Positions 14,742 through 22,706 of a stretch of DNA of 36,222 nucleotides are shown here, piece by piece. Where the stretch lies: assembly GCA_024408105.1 (NCBI GenBank), contig JAKSVG010000007.1, positions 1 to 36,222 on the forward strand, read 5' to 3'. How positions within the stretch are numbered: position 1 is the stretch's first letter; each line of letters starts with the position of its first letter. This DNA is from Bacilli bacterium (lineage in GTDB: Bacteria; Bacillota_I; Bacilli_A; RFN20; CAG-826). The notes below the pieces were generated by a model. That model saw only the letters and a list, made by a program, of their open reading frames with translations. It was not told where the DNA came from and made no database searches. The translations under genes and the position numbers were made by a program.

Positions 14742-15827
14742 TTATTTAGCCTCTTCTGCTGCTGGTTTTTTGGCTGCTGGTTTTTTGGCTGCTGGTTTTT
14801 TTGCAGCTGGTTTTTCTTCTTCAGCTTTTGGAGCTTCTTTAACTTCCTCGGCTTTTGGAGCAGCGGCTTTTCCTTCTTCTCTAGCTTTTCTAAATGCTTC
14901 GCGTTGAGCTTGAAGTTTCTCGTATCTTTCTTGTTTTTCTTGACGAGCTTTGCGAATAGCAGCAAGTCTTTCAGCATTTTCTTTATCTGCTTGACGAATA
15001 GCATCCTTCATTGTTACTTCTTCGCCTTCATCTTTTGTATATGCGACTTCTGTAATTCCGCCTTTAGATTCAACAATTGCGTCTGCTAAGACTGTAATAA
15101 TAAGTTTTACTGAGCGTAATGCGTCATCGTTAGCTGGAATAGCATAATCAAGTACATCAGGATCTGAATTTGTATCAGCGATACCGAATACAGGAATGCC
15201 TAATTTGTGAGCTTCGGAAACTGCGTTGTGTTCGATTTGTGGATCGACAACAATAACAGCATTAGGAAGTTTGCGCATTTCTTTAATGCCTTCAAGGTTC
15301 TTAGAAAGTTTATCTTTTTCTTTTTTCAAAAGAGCAACTTCTTTTTTAGGAAGACGTTCGAATGAGCCATCTTCTTCCATTGTCTCTAATTCTCTAAGGC
15401 GGCGAATACGTCCTTGAATTGTCTTGAAGTTTGTTAATGTACCACCTAACCAACGGTTAGTAATGTAAAATGAGCCAGAGCGTAAAGCTTGTTCTTCAAT
15501 AATTTCTTTGCATTGAGGTTTAACTCCAACAAACAATACCTTTCCTGCTTCATCAACAATCTTTTTAAGTGCTAAATATGCTTCTTCAATTTTTTGAGCT
15601 GATTTAGCCAAATCAATGATGTAAATACCATTGCGAGCACCATAGATGTATTTTGACATCTTTGGATTCCATTTTCTTGTGTGATGTCCAAAGTGGACTC
15701 CACCTTCAAGAAGTTTTCTCATAGTAATGATTGGTGCATTTTCATCATGCATAACCATTTCCATGACATTTGTCTCCTCAGTTTCAACTTCGGCTTCTGG
15801 GGTGACGACTTTGTTTTCTTCGTTCAT
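14742..15827 (-). CDS. rpsB: 30S ribosomal protein S2 with N- and C-terminal extensions
   Basis: 361 residues against a usual 230-260. The core (about 34-260) is standard S2: LLEGGVHFGHHTRKWNPKMSKYI, GRNGIYIID-like segment, FYITNRWLGGTLTNF, AVIVVDPQIEHNAVSEA and GIPVFGIADTNSDPD. About 30 acidic residues precede the core, and about 100 residues follow it: a charged, probably helical stretch (275-320), then an Ala/Pro/Lys/Glu tail with three PAAKK repeats (340-354). The start is the ATG at 15827 with GGAGG 8 nt upstream; the frame extends further but through a structured leader. It heads rpsB-tsf-pyrH-frr. S2 binds late to the 30S platform near the mRNA exit, so the extensions probably protrude there (inference). 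Confidence 0.97.
   Translation of the reverse strand: MNEENKVVTPEAEVETEETNVMEMVMHDENAPIITMRKLLEGGVHFGHHTRKWNPKMSKYIYGARNGIYIIDLAKSAQKIEEAYLALKKIVDEAGKVLFVGVKPQCKEIIEEQALRSGSFYITNRWLGGTLTNFKTIQGRIRRLRELETMEEDGSFERLPKKEVALLKKEKDKLSKNLEGIKEMRKLPNAVIVVDPQIEHNAVSEAHKLGIPVFGIADTNSDPDVLDYAIPANDDALRSVKLIITVLADAIVESKGGITEVAYTKDEGEEVTMKDAIRQADKENAERLAAIRKARQEKQERYEKLQAQREAFRKAREEGKAAAPKAEEVKEAPKAEEEKPAAKKPAAKKPAAKKPAAEEAK
14757..14815. repeat. tandem 15-bp repeats encoding PAAKK
   Basis: Near-identical 15-bp units (GCTGGTTTTTTGGCT on the plus strand) repeat about three and a half times in the rpsB 3' end, encoding Pro-Ala-Ala-Lys-Lys. Such exact tandem units can change copy number by slippage without disturbing the S2 core. 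Confidence 0.8.
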
Positions 15828-15949
15828 TTTATGAACCTCCATTTGTTTTTTGCCTCCATCACTTCGAACAACTTCCCCCATACTCGACCCCTTGGTCATG
15901 GGACTAGGACGTTGAATCCATGATGTGCGTAGTCTCTTTAAAAAAGAGC
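15828..15949 (-). promoter_or_regulatory. structured rpsB leader, candidate r-protein autoregulatory element
   Basis: About 122 nt between the predicted start site and the rpsB ATG. Visible helices on the minus strand: CTCTT/AAGAG near the 5' end; GGAT/GTCC; a stronger hairpin in which CCCAT (15902-15898) pairs with ATGGG (15881-15877) and GACC (15897-15894) pairs with GGTC (15889-15886), leaving a one-sided GAGT bulge; and a possible long-range CATCA/TGATG closing helix. A leader of this kind before rpsB fits feedback regulation by S2 or another r-protein, which is inference. Short in-frame ATGs within it lack good ribosome-binding sites. Confidence 0.5.
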
Positions 15950-15955
15950 GTTCCT

Positions 15956-15984
15956 ATAATAGCATAAGAACACTCATTAGACAA
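15956..15984 (-). promoter_or_regulatory. rpsB promoter with extended -10
   Basis: -35 TTGTCT (15984-15979), 17-bp spacer, extended -10 TGC-TATTAT (TATTAT at 15961-15956). Predicted start near 15949. The extended -10 nonamer is identical to that of rplS. Confidence 0.7.
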
Positions 15985-15994
15985 ATAGTTTTTA

Positions 15995-16912
15995 CTATTT
16001 ATTCTTTTTTGCTCTTGGATGAGCAGCCTCGAATTGGTTTTTCATCGACTCTTCAGTTACGTGAGTATAGATTTGAGTAGTATTCAATGATTCATGTCCT
16101 AAAAGTTCCTGGATTACTCTTAAGTCAGCCCCACCTTCAAGTAAATGGGTTGCAAAAGTATGCCGTAGTAAATGCGGATGCAAATCATAATTGCACCCAG
16201 TTTTCTTTTCAATATCTTTCAATATATACTCAACACCACGAGTGGTTAATGGTTTACCATTAGAGTTGCATAATAAATAATCATTTTGAATTGATAATGA
16301 ATAACGAATTAGCAGTTGATCTCGAGAATTATTAACATATTTTTTTATCGCATCTTGAGCGCTCTTATTAAAAGGAACAATTCTCTCTTTTCTGCCTTTG
16401 CCAAGAATACGGATGCTTCTGTTTCTAATATCAATATCTTTTAACTTAATTTTCACAAGTTCACTAACACGAACGCCAGAGGCATAAAGCAATTCTAGTA
16501 TGCATTGATCTCTAAGAGCCAATTCATCATCACGCTCAGAATTTCTTTTTAATAAAGTGTTGATTTGTTCGACATATAAAACTTGAGGATATCTAATTTC
16601 TTTCTTTGGAGATTTAATAAAAATAAAAGGATTATCAGCAACAATTTTATTTTCAACCAAGAAGTCAAAATAATGTCTCAAAGCAGATAACCTTCTACAG
16701 CAAGTTTTTTTAGAAATGCCATTTGCAAGTTGAATAGATAAATAATTACGGATAATAGGCGCATCTACATCATCAATATCAATATTTTCTTGAGTCAAAA
16801 ATTTATCGAAATTTCTTAAATCAAATCCGTAAGAATTAATTGTTAATTGAGAAAAGTTAAGATAATATCTTAAATACTCCAAAAACTGATCTATATATTT
16901 TTCATTATTCAT
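15995..16912 (-). CDS. xerC: tyrosine recombinase XerC (CodV-type)
   Basis: 305 residues. Site-specific recombinase that resolves chromosome dimers at dif with a partner XerD. N-terminal SAM-like DNA-binding domain (1-95), catalytic domain after about 105. Catalytic residues: Arg148 (SGVRVSEL), Lys172 (GKGRKER), His247 and Arg250 (HPHLLRHTFATHLL), His273 (LGHESLNTT) and nucleophile Tyr282 (IYTHV). It overlaps the trmFO stop by 8 nt. The position after topA-trmFO matches codV/xerC in Bacillus, so I assign XerC rather than XerD or a phage integrase. The hslV-hslU-codY genes that follow in Bacillus are absent; the next feature is the rpsB promoter. Confidence 0.92.
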   Translation of the reverse strand: MNNEKYIDQFLEYLRYYLNFSQLTINSYGFDLRNFDKFLTQENIDIDDVDAPIIRNYLSIQLANGISKKTCCRRLSALRHYFDFLVENKIVADNPFIFIKSPKKEIRYPQVLYVEQINTLLKRNSERDDELALRDQCILELLYASGVRVSELVKIKLKDIDIRNRSIRILGKGRKERIVPFNKSAQDAIKKYVNNSRDQLLIRYSLSIQNDYLLCNSNGKPLTTRGVEYILKDIEKKTGCNYDLHPHLLRHTFATHLLEGGADLRVIQELLGHESLNTTQIYTHVTEESMKNQFEAAHPRAKKNK

Positions 16913-18188
16913 TAACTAATAACCACCATTTTTTAATATCATCAAGTGATTTTTTCGCACATTCTTCGCGACTAAACTTACTCGCATTAGGCAGTATGCC
17001 AAAGTTTGCATTCATAGGCGAAAAATCTTTTGGGTTCGCATTGCAAATATAATTATGCAAAGAACCTAGTATCGTTGTGTTTGGAATATCAGGTATTTCT
17101 TTTTCACTAAATAAAAGATGAACATAAATTGCAGCCAATATTCCTATCGCTGATGATTCAACATATCCTTCAACACCAGAAAGTTGCCCGGCCACATAAA
17201 TATTTTTATTGTTTTTTAATGATAAATTTTTGTTTAGAGCAATAGGTGAGCAAATATAACTATTTCTATGCATTAGACCATATCTAATAAATCTAGCATT
17301 TTTCAATCCGGGAATTAGTGAAAAAACACGTTTTTGTTCTGGATAAGTTAAATTTGTTTGAAATCCGACAATGTTATATAAATTTCCGTGTAAATTATCT
17401 TGCCTTAATTGCAAAACAGCATATGCTTTAGGCCTATCCATCATTTGAAGTCCCTTAGGTTTTAATGGTCCATATCTAAGTGTGTCATATCCACGTTTAG
17501 CAATAACTTCAATTGGCATGCATCCTTCGAAATATGCCTTGTCAAAATCGTGAATTTTAGCAAGTTCGGCATGAATCAATTCGTTATAAAACAAATCATA
17601 TTCATCTTTAGAAAAAGGACAATTAATATAGCTATCATCACCTTGATCATAGCGAGCCTTTTTATATGCTATATTCATATCAATAGAATCTTTTTCAATT
17701 ATTGGAGCGCTTGCATCAAAAAAGAACAAATTATCAATCCCGATTATCTTTGATAATAAAGATGCTAGTTTATCACTAGTAAGTGGGCCAGTTGCAACAA
17801 TATTTACTCCATCGGGAAACGATTCAACATCCTCATTATGAATAATTAAATTAGGAAATGATTTGAGCTCTTCTGTTATTCCTTTTGCAAATAAATCTCG
17901 GTCCACACTTAAAGCATTCCCGCTTGGAACCTTGGTTTTTTCAGCAATCTTCATTGTTAAAGAGTCCATCACTCTCATTTCTTCCTTAAGAAGACCACAT
18001 GCATTGTCTAACCTATTAGACTTGAGTGAATTAGAGCAAACAAGCTCTCCGAAAAATGAGGTATGGTGCGCTGGTGTTTGAACTAGAGGTCGCTTTTCGT
18101 ATAGGTGAACTTCATATCCCTTTTTTAGTAAAAAATATGCAGCCTCGCTGCCAGAAAGACCTCCACCAATAATATTGACTCGTTTCAC
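16905..18188 (-). CDS. trmFO: tRNA uracil-54 C5-methyltransferase, folate-dependent
   Basis: 427 residues. FAD- and methylene-tetrahydrofolate-dependent enzyme making ribothymidine at position 54 of tRNAs. FAD Rossmann motif NIIGGGLSGSEAAYFL at the N-terminus; HHTSFFGELVCSNSLKSNRLDNACGLLKEEMR and LRYGPLKPKGLQ are family blocks; the C-terminus has GQLSGVEGYVESSAIGILAA. I start at GTG 18188, where similarity begins. There is no Shine-Dalgarno, and TATAAT ends 8 nt before the GTG, so the mRNA would start at or one base before the start codon. It follows the topA terminator and precedes xerC with an 8-nt overlap. Confidence 0.95.
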   Translation of the reverse strand: MKRVNIIGGGLSGSEAAYFLLKKGYEVHLYEKRPLVQTPAHHTSFFGELVCSNSLKSNRLDNACGLLKEEMRVMDSLTMKIAEKTKVPSGNALSVDRDLFAKGITEELKSFPNLIIHNEDVESFPDGVNIVATGPLTSDKLASLLSKIIGIDNLFFFDASAPIIEKDSIDMNIAYKKARYDQGDDSYINCPFSKDEYDLFYNELIHAELAKIHDFDKAYFEGCMPIEVIAKRGYDTLRYGPLKPKGLQMMDRPKAYAVLQLRQDNLHGNLYNIVGFQTNLTYPEQKRVFSLIPGLKNARFIRYGLMHRNSYICSPIALNKNLSLKNNKNIYVAGQLSGVEGYVESSAIGILAAIYVHLLFSEKEIPDIPNTTILGSLHNYICNANPKDFSPMNANFGILPNASKFSREECAKKSLDDIKKWWLLVNE

Positions 18189-18195
18189 GAAAACT

Positions 18196-18201
18196 ATTAT
18201 A
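18196..18201 (-). promoter_or_regulatory. -10 box of trmFO, leaderless
   Basis: TATAAT followed by AGTTTTC and the GTG start. The stretch TATAATAGTTTT is identical to that before the lipoprotein gene at 36089. No clear -35. Confidence 0.5.
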
Positions 18202-18205
18202 TAAC

Positions 18206-18227
18206 AAAAAAGCAAGCCATGGCTTAC
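18206..18227 (-). terminator. intrinsic terminator after topA
   Basis: On the minus strand GTAAGC (18227-18222) pairs with GCTTGC (18217-18212), one G-U pair, loop CATG, followed by six Us. The stem includes the topA stop codon. Confidence 0.75.
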
Positions 18228-20305
18228 TTCTTTATTGTTTTTTCAATATATGGTTCCATGTGATTGCATTTAGGGAAATTACTGCACCCAAGGAATTTTT
18301 TACCTTTTCTAGTTCTCACAACCAAGTCACCACCACAATCAGGACATTGCTTGACAACCAATTGTTTTGAAGTTTTTTCATCATTTTGAATATAATCACA
18401 ATCAGGATAGCCACTGCAACCGATAAATTTCTTGTGATTTTTAGTATACCTATAAACAAGAGGTTTACCGCATTTTGGGCAAGTTCCAGGTGCATATTCA
18501 ATAACTTTGTCAGTCTTTCGATAATCACATTCAGGGAAATTTGAACAGCCAATAAATTCTCCAAATCTAGACTTTTTATACACTAATGGTGCACCACAAA
18601 TTGGACATTTTTCGCCAGTTTCTACATCACCATCAGAGTACATGATTTTACTTGCTTCATCACATTCTTTAATAAATGGATAATAGAAATCTTTTAATGC
18701 TTTTTCACGAGAAATTTTTCCATCTTGGACTTTGTCCAATTCTTTTTCCATCGTTGCTGTATATTTTGTATCAATTAATTTTGGAAAATATTTATTCAAA
18801 ACAAACGAAGTTTTTCTTCCAATTTCTGTGGAAACAATCAATCCTTTTTCTGATTCGATATAAGAATGATCTTTTAATGTTTTTATTGTTGCTGCATATG
18901 TTGAAGGTCTTCCAATTCCTTTTTCTTCCATTAATTTGACAATTTTTGCTTCATTATAATGAGAAGGTGCTTTAGTAAATTCTTGAGCATTATTAATCTT
19001 AGATACTTGAAATGTATCGCCTATATTTAAACTAGGAACAAAGGCTTTCTTATCTTCATCATCAAAAACATAAATTTTTGAATATCCATCAAATAAAGTT
19101 TTTGCGCCTTCGCATTTAAAAGATAAATCGCCACATTTAAAACTAATAGATGAAACCTCATCAACTTTTCCCTTCATCAAAGACGCTAAAGTTCTTTCGT
19201 AAATAAGTTTATACAACTTATATTCATCAGTTTTAAGATAATTTTTTATTGATTCAGGTGTCCTTGATAATGATGTTGGACGAATAGCTTCATGAGCATT
19301 TTGTGCACCATTTACTTTTGCCACTTTTCGATGACCAACATACTCTTTACCAAATTTTTCTTCGATAAATGTCTTTGCTTTAGAAACAAACGCATTAGAT
19401 AATGCAACATTATCAGTACGAATATATGTAACAAGACCTACGTGTTCACTACCAATGTTTAAACCTTCATAAAGATGCTGAGCAACTCTAGTTGTTGTTG
19501 CAGTAGACATTTTTAAAATATTAAATGCTTCTTGTTGAAGAGTTGATGTAGTGAAAGGTGGTTTAGATTCAGTTGTTCTAATTGTTTTTTTAATATCAAC
19601 AATTTGAGCTGTGCTATCTAATTTTTTAAGAATCTTATCGTTCTGCTCTTTGTTAACAATTTTTTCATCATTAGGATGATTATAATATGCGGTAAGTTTT
19701 GTTTTGCCCTTCAATAATTCTAAAGAAAGAGTCCAATATTCCTCTGGGACAAACGAATCGATTTCCACATCATGATCAGCAATCAACCTTAAGGTTGCTG
19801 ATTGTACTCTTCCAGCAGATCGTGCTTTAATCTTTTTTTGAATAATTCCAGATAGTTTAAACCCAATAATTCTATCTTCTATACGTCTAACTTCTTGAGC
19901 ATATACTAAATTCATATCAATAACTCTTGGATTCTCAATTGCTTCGGTAATTGATTCTCTTGTAATTTCATGAAATTCTAGTCTTTTAGTTTTTAAAGGA
20001 TCTAATTTTAAAATTTGAGTCAAATGCCAAGCAATTGCTTCACCTTCTCGATCAGGGTCGGTTGCAAGTATTACTTCACTAGAATTTTTAGCCGCTTCTT
20101 TTAGAAGATTTACTGTTTTGTATTTAGAATTATCGATTACATACGATGCCTTAAAATCATTTTCAATATCAACCCCAAAACCACCTTTGCCATTAGTGGC
20201 AAGGTCGTTAAGATGACCAATAGAGGCCATAACTTTATAGTTTTCACCAAGGTATTTACCTATGGTTTCACATTTGTGTGGTGACTCAACAATTACTAAC
20301 TTCAT
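18224..20305 (-). CDS. topA: DNA topoisomerase I
   Basis: 693 residues. Type IA topoisomerase that relaxes negative supercoils. TOPRIM domain: KLVIVESPHKCETIGKYLG with Glu7, and ATDPDREGEAIAWHL with Asp83 and Asp85. Nucleophile Tyr294 in GLVTYIRTDNVALS. EEKGIGRPSTYA lies in the central domain. Three C-terminal four-cysteine zinc ribbons follow (CPICG...CSNFPECDY, CPKCG...CSGYPDCDY, CPDCG...CSNFPKCNH). I use the ATG at 20305, where similarity begins, over an upstream TTG. A consensus promoter gives a leader of about 11 nt with no Shine-Dalgarno. Separated from trmFO by a terminator. Confidence 0.98.
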   Translation of the reverse strand: MKLVIVESPHKCETIGKYLGENYKVMASIGHLNDLATNGKGGFGVDIENDFKASYVIDNSKYKTVNLLKEAAKNSSEVILATDPDREGEAIAWHLTQILKLDPLKTKRLEFHEITRESITEAIENPRVIDMNLVYAQEVRRIEDRIIGFKLSGIIQKKIKARSAGRVQSATLRLIADHDVEIDSFVPEEYWTLSLELLKGKTKLTAYYNHPNDEKIVNKEQNDKILKKLDSTAQIVDIKKTIRTTESKPPFTTSTLQQEAFNILKMSTATTTRVAQHLYEGLNIGSEHVGLVTYIRTDNVALSNAFVSKAKTFIEEKFGKEYVGHRKVAKVNGAQNAHEAIRPTSLSRTPESIKNYLKTDEYKLYKLIYERTLASLMKGKVDEVSSISFKCGDLSFKCEGAKTLFDGYSKIYVFDDEDKKAFVPSLNIGDTFQVSKINNAQEFTKAPSHYNEAKIVKLMEEKGIGRPSTYAATIKTLKDHSYIESEKGLIVSTEIGRKTSFVLNKYFPKLIDTKYTATMEKELDKVQDGKISREKALKDFYYPFIKECDEASKIMYSDGDVETGEKCPICGAPLVYKKSRFGEFIGCSNFPECDYRKTDKVIEYAPGTCPKCGKPLVYRYTKNHKKFIGCSGYPDCDYIQNDEKTSKQLVVKQCPDCGGDLVVRTRKGKKFLGCSNFPKCNHMEPYIEKTIKK

Positions 20306-20322
20306 AACGTTTTCGCTATACA

Positions 20323-20351
20323 AATATAAAGACCAATATTGCTAATGTCAA
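20323..20351 (-). promoter_or_regulatory. topA promoter
   Basis: -35 TTGACA (20351-20346), 17-bp spacer, -10 TATATT (20328-20323), minus strand. Predicted start near 20316, about 11 nt before the topA ATG; the leader GCGAAAACGTT has no Shine-Dalgarno. Confidence 0.75.
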
Positions 20352-20395
20352 AGCATAATATTTATAAAAGAATTAATATATTTCTTTTACTTTTT

Positions 20396-21178
20396 TTACT
20401 CCTTAATGACATTTAATTCATAAAGCACATCGTTTCCAGATAAAGCAATTGTTGCACCTTGATAAATTAGTTGGTTGCATAATGAATCTACATCCACTCT
20501 CTCAGGAATACAGCATATTGTTTTCCCCATACCTAAAGTGTGCATTGCTGTAATCGATGTTCCCGATTTCGTTTTTGCTTCGGTAATTAATAAACCCACA
20601 CTTAAAGCAGAAATTATTCTATTTCTTAAAGGAAAACTATCATTAATCATTCCAGAATTAGGTGGATACTCGCTTATTAATAAATGATTTGTTTTTATTT
20701 GGTTATATAAATCAATGTTATCAATTGGGTAGCATTTATTGATTGCTGTGCCAAGAACAGCTATCGTTTTACCACCGTTATTTATAGCAGTTTCATGAGC
20801 TATCGAATCAATTCCTTTTGCTAAACCTGATATAACGACTGCATATTTAGAAATATCCTTTGTAAATTTAATAGTTTGCTCTATTCCATATGAGGAAGGG
20901 TTTCTTGCCCCCACTATTCCTACAATTTTGCTCATATCTTTTGCAAGAGATATATCGCCATAATAATAAATGACAAAAGGTGACTTATAACAACGTTTTA
21001 ATGATTCTGGATAGTCTTCATCAATGATAGTAATCGCATTGCAAGTTAAATCTTTTACTAAATCGTTAACAATTTTAGGATTTGGAAATTCTTCTTTGTT
21101 TTGAATAGATTGATATATCTTGTCCCAGTCTCCATGATATTTCATCGAGTAATAGATTAGTAATTCTCGTGGTTCCAT
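20396..21178 (-). CDS. dprA: DNA processing protein DprA
   Basis: 260 residues. Binds incoming single-stranded DNA in natural transformation and loads RecA. Rossmann-like core: VGIVGARNPSSYG, SGLAKGIDSIAH, GTAINKCYPIDN, FPLRNRIISALS and GTSITAMHTLGMGK. Length is compact, without a C-terminal winged-helix domain. I choose the ATG at 21178 because GGAGG lies 7 nt upstream and conservation starts there. That GGAGG is also the 3' arm of a terminator-like hairpin that follows rnhB. No other competence genes are in the window. Confidence 0.96.
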   Translation of the reverse strand: MEPRELLIYYSMKYHGDWDKIYQSIQNKEEFPNPKIVNDLVKDLTCNAITIIDEDYPESLKRCYKSPFVIYYYGDISLAKDMSKIVGIVGARNPSSYGIEQTIKFTKDISKYAVVISGLAKGIDSIAHETAINNGGKTIAVLGTAINKCYPIDNIDLYNQIKTNHLLISEYPPNSGMINDSFPLRNRIISALSVGLLITEAKTKSGTSITAMHTLGMGKTICCIPERVDVDSLCNQLIYQGATIALSGNDVLYELNVIKE

Positions 21179-21206
21179 AAAAAAGCCTCCAATTATATGT
21201 AGGAGG
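21179..21206 (-). terminator. terminator-like hairpin containing the dprA ribosome-binding site
   Basis: On the minus strand CCTCC (21206-21202) pairs with GGAGG (21190-21186) across an 11-nt loop, then C and six Us, then the dprA ATG. It serves as a terminator for rnhB and would sequester the dprA Shine-Dalgarno. The loop contains TATAAT. Confidence 0.7.
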
Positions 21207-21223
21207 TTTTTGATCATAAAGTG

Positions 21224-21856
21224 TTAGAAATCTTCAAATAAATTCATTTTCCTATAAATAACATCAATAACAGGTTTAAAAGTAAATCGATGGACATGCT
21301 CAATAGGACCAAATTTTTTCAACGCATCCAAATGAACTTTTGTGCCATACCCTTTATGTTTTTCAAAACCATATTGTGGATATTTATTTGCCAATTCATT
21401 CATCAAATGATCTCTAGTGACCTTGGCAATAATGCTTGCGGCAGCGATAGGGAGTGCTTTCGCATCGCCTTTAATAATGTCGATAACAGGCTTACTTAAA
21501 CCGTTAAGCTTCATTGCATCTGTTAAAACCAAATCAAAATTACAATTTAAATTTTTAATAGCCTCTTTCATAGCAACTTTGGTAGCTTCATAAATATTTA
21601 TTTCGTCAATTTTATCAGGGCTAACAATGCCAACGCCTATAGCAATAGCGTCTTTTTGTATTACTTTAAAAAGATATTCACGTTTTTTCTCGGTAAGTTT
21701 CTTAGAATCGTTTATTTCAATATTAATATACGCGCGCGAAAAAATAACAGCTGCGGCAACAACAGGACCAGCCAACGGACCTCGACCGGCCTCATCAACG
21801 CCAACTATTAAATTAATATCATCAGTATAAAATTGCTCTTGGTAATTTAAAGACAT
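21224..21856 (-). CDS. rnhB: ribonuclease HII
   Basis: 210 residues. Removes ribonucleotides and RNA from RNA-DNA hybrids. VGVDEAGRGPLAGPVVAAAV (18-37) holds the catalytic Asp21-Glu22, LVLTDAMKL contributes a further Asp, and AAASIIAKVTRDHLMNELA and YGFEKHKGYGTKVH complete the active site. The start overlaps the rbgA stop by about 10 nt. The order rbgA-rnhB-dprA is as in Bacillus, apart from genes absent here. Confidence 0.97.
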   Translation of the reverse strand: MSLNYQEQFYTDDINLIVGVDEAGRGPLAGPVVAAAVIFSRAYINIEINDSKKLTEKKREYLFKVIQKDAIAIGVGIVSPDKIDEINIYEATKVAMKEAIKNLNCNFDLVLTDAMKLNGLSKPVIDIIKGDAKALPIAAASIIAKVTRDHLMNELANKYPQYGFEKHKGYGTKVHLDALKKFGPIEHVHRFTFKPVIDVIYRKMNLFEDF

Positions 21857-22704
21857 TTTGGCTCTCTTTCAAGACTAATCTTACCAATTTTGCCATTTTT
21901 AAACTCATTTAAGAGTAGTATTTGGGCCTTATTGATATCCGGACCACCTTTAACTAATAAGCCACGTTTAATTGCTATTTCCTCAAGCAAAACATTATTA
22001 GCTACATCAATTGATGATAAGGAATATCTATTTAAAAAAGAATCAGAATAATTTTCTTTTAAATAATTCAGCAATTGATCACATAAAACATCGTTCGGAA
22101 GAATGTTTTCGTTAATTGAACCCACTAATGCTAGATTCGTAGCTTTTAAACTATCATCATAATTTGATTGAAGTATTCCAGGAGTATCAAGAAGTTCAAA
22201 TTTATTAGAAACCTTAATCCATTGTTGCGATTTAGTATGACCAGGTTTGTTTTCTACACTAGCAGCCTTTCTTCCAGCTATTTTATTAATTAAAGTTGAT
22301 TTACCTACATTAGGAATTCCGATAATCATTGAACGGATAGGTTGAGGCTTCATACCTCTAGAAATTTCTTTTTTGTGTTTATCTTCGCCCAATTTCTCGG
22401 CGTTAATGATAATCTTTTGAATGTCCTTGTGGTTATTAATATTAGCAAAAATAGCTGCAAAACCAACCTCTTTAAAATATTTTACCCACTTTGCAGTGAT
22501 TTTATCATCCGCTAAATCAGCCTTTGTTAAAACAACCAAACGTTTTTTATTTTTAGTCAATTCATATAGCTGATTATTTCTACTTGAAAATGGAATTCTT
22601 GCATCAAGAAGTTCAATAACACAGTCAACAATTTTAAGTTTCTCTTCTATTTGGATAGAGGCTTTTTTCATATGACCTGGAAACCAATGTACATCTTTAC
22701 TCAT
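21847..22704 (-). CDS. rbgA: ribosome biogenesis GTPase RbgA (YlqF)
   Basis: 285 residues. Circularly permuted GTPase required for late 50S subunit assembly. The motif order confirms permutation: DAR at 34-36, TKAD (G4) at 60-63, then GIPNVGKST (G1) at 129-137, GHT (G2) at 155-157 and DTPG (G3) at 173-176. The N-terminal HWFPGHMKKA contains the conserved histidine. I use the ATG at 22704, two nucleotides after the lepB stop, with GAGG inside the lepB end; the frame is open seven codons further but without similarity. Confidence 0.97.
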   Translation of the reverse strand: MSKDVHWFPGHMKKASIQIEEKLKIVDCVIELLDARIPFSSRNNQLYELTKNKKRLVVLTKADLADDKITAKWVKYFKEVGFAAIFANINNHKDIQKIIINAEKLGEDKHKKEISRGMKPQPIRSMIIGIPNVGKSTLINKIAGRKAASVENKPGHTKSQQWIKVSNKFELLDTPGILQSNYDDSLKATNLALVGSINENILPNDVLCDQLLNYLKENYSDSFLNRYSLSSIDVANNVLLEEIAIKRGLLVKGGPDINKAQILLLNEFKNGKIGKISLEREPKCL

Positions 22705-22706
22705 AA

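Noticed and set aside
14741-15004. 88-codon N-terminal extension of tsf
   Set aside because: It is the rpsB 3' end read in another frame; the EF-Ts family starts exactly at the ATG at 14740, just after the rpsB stop.
15995-16912. Phage integrase instead of XerC
   Set aside because: Position after topA-trmFO and compact 305-residue Xer architecture match chromosomal XerC; no phage genes nearby.
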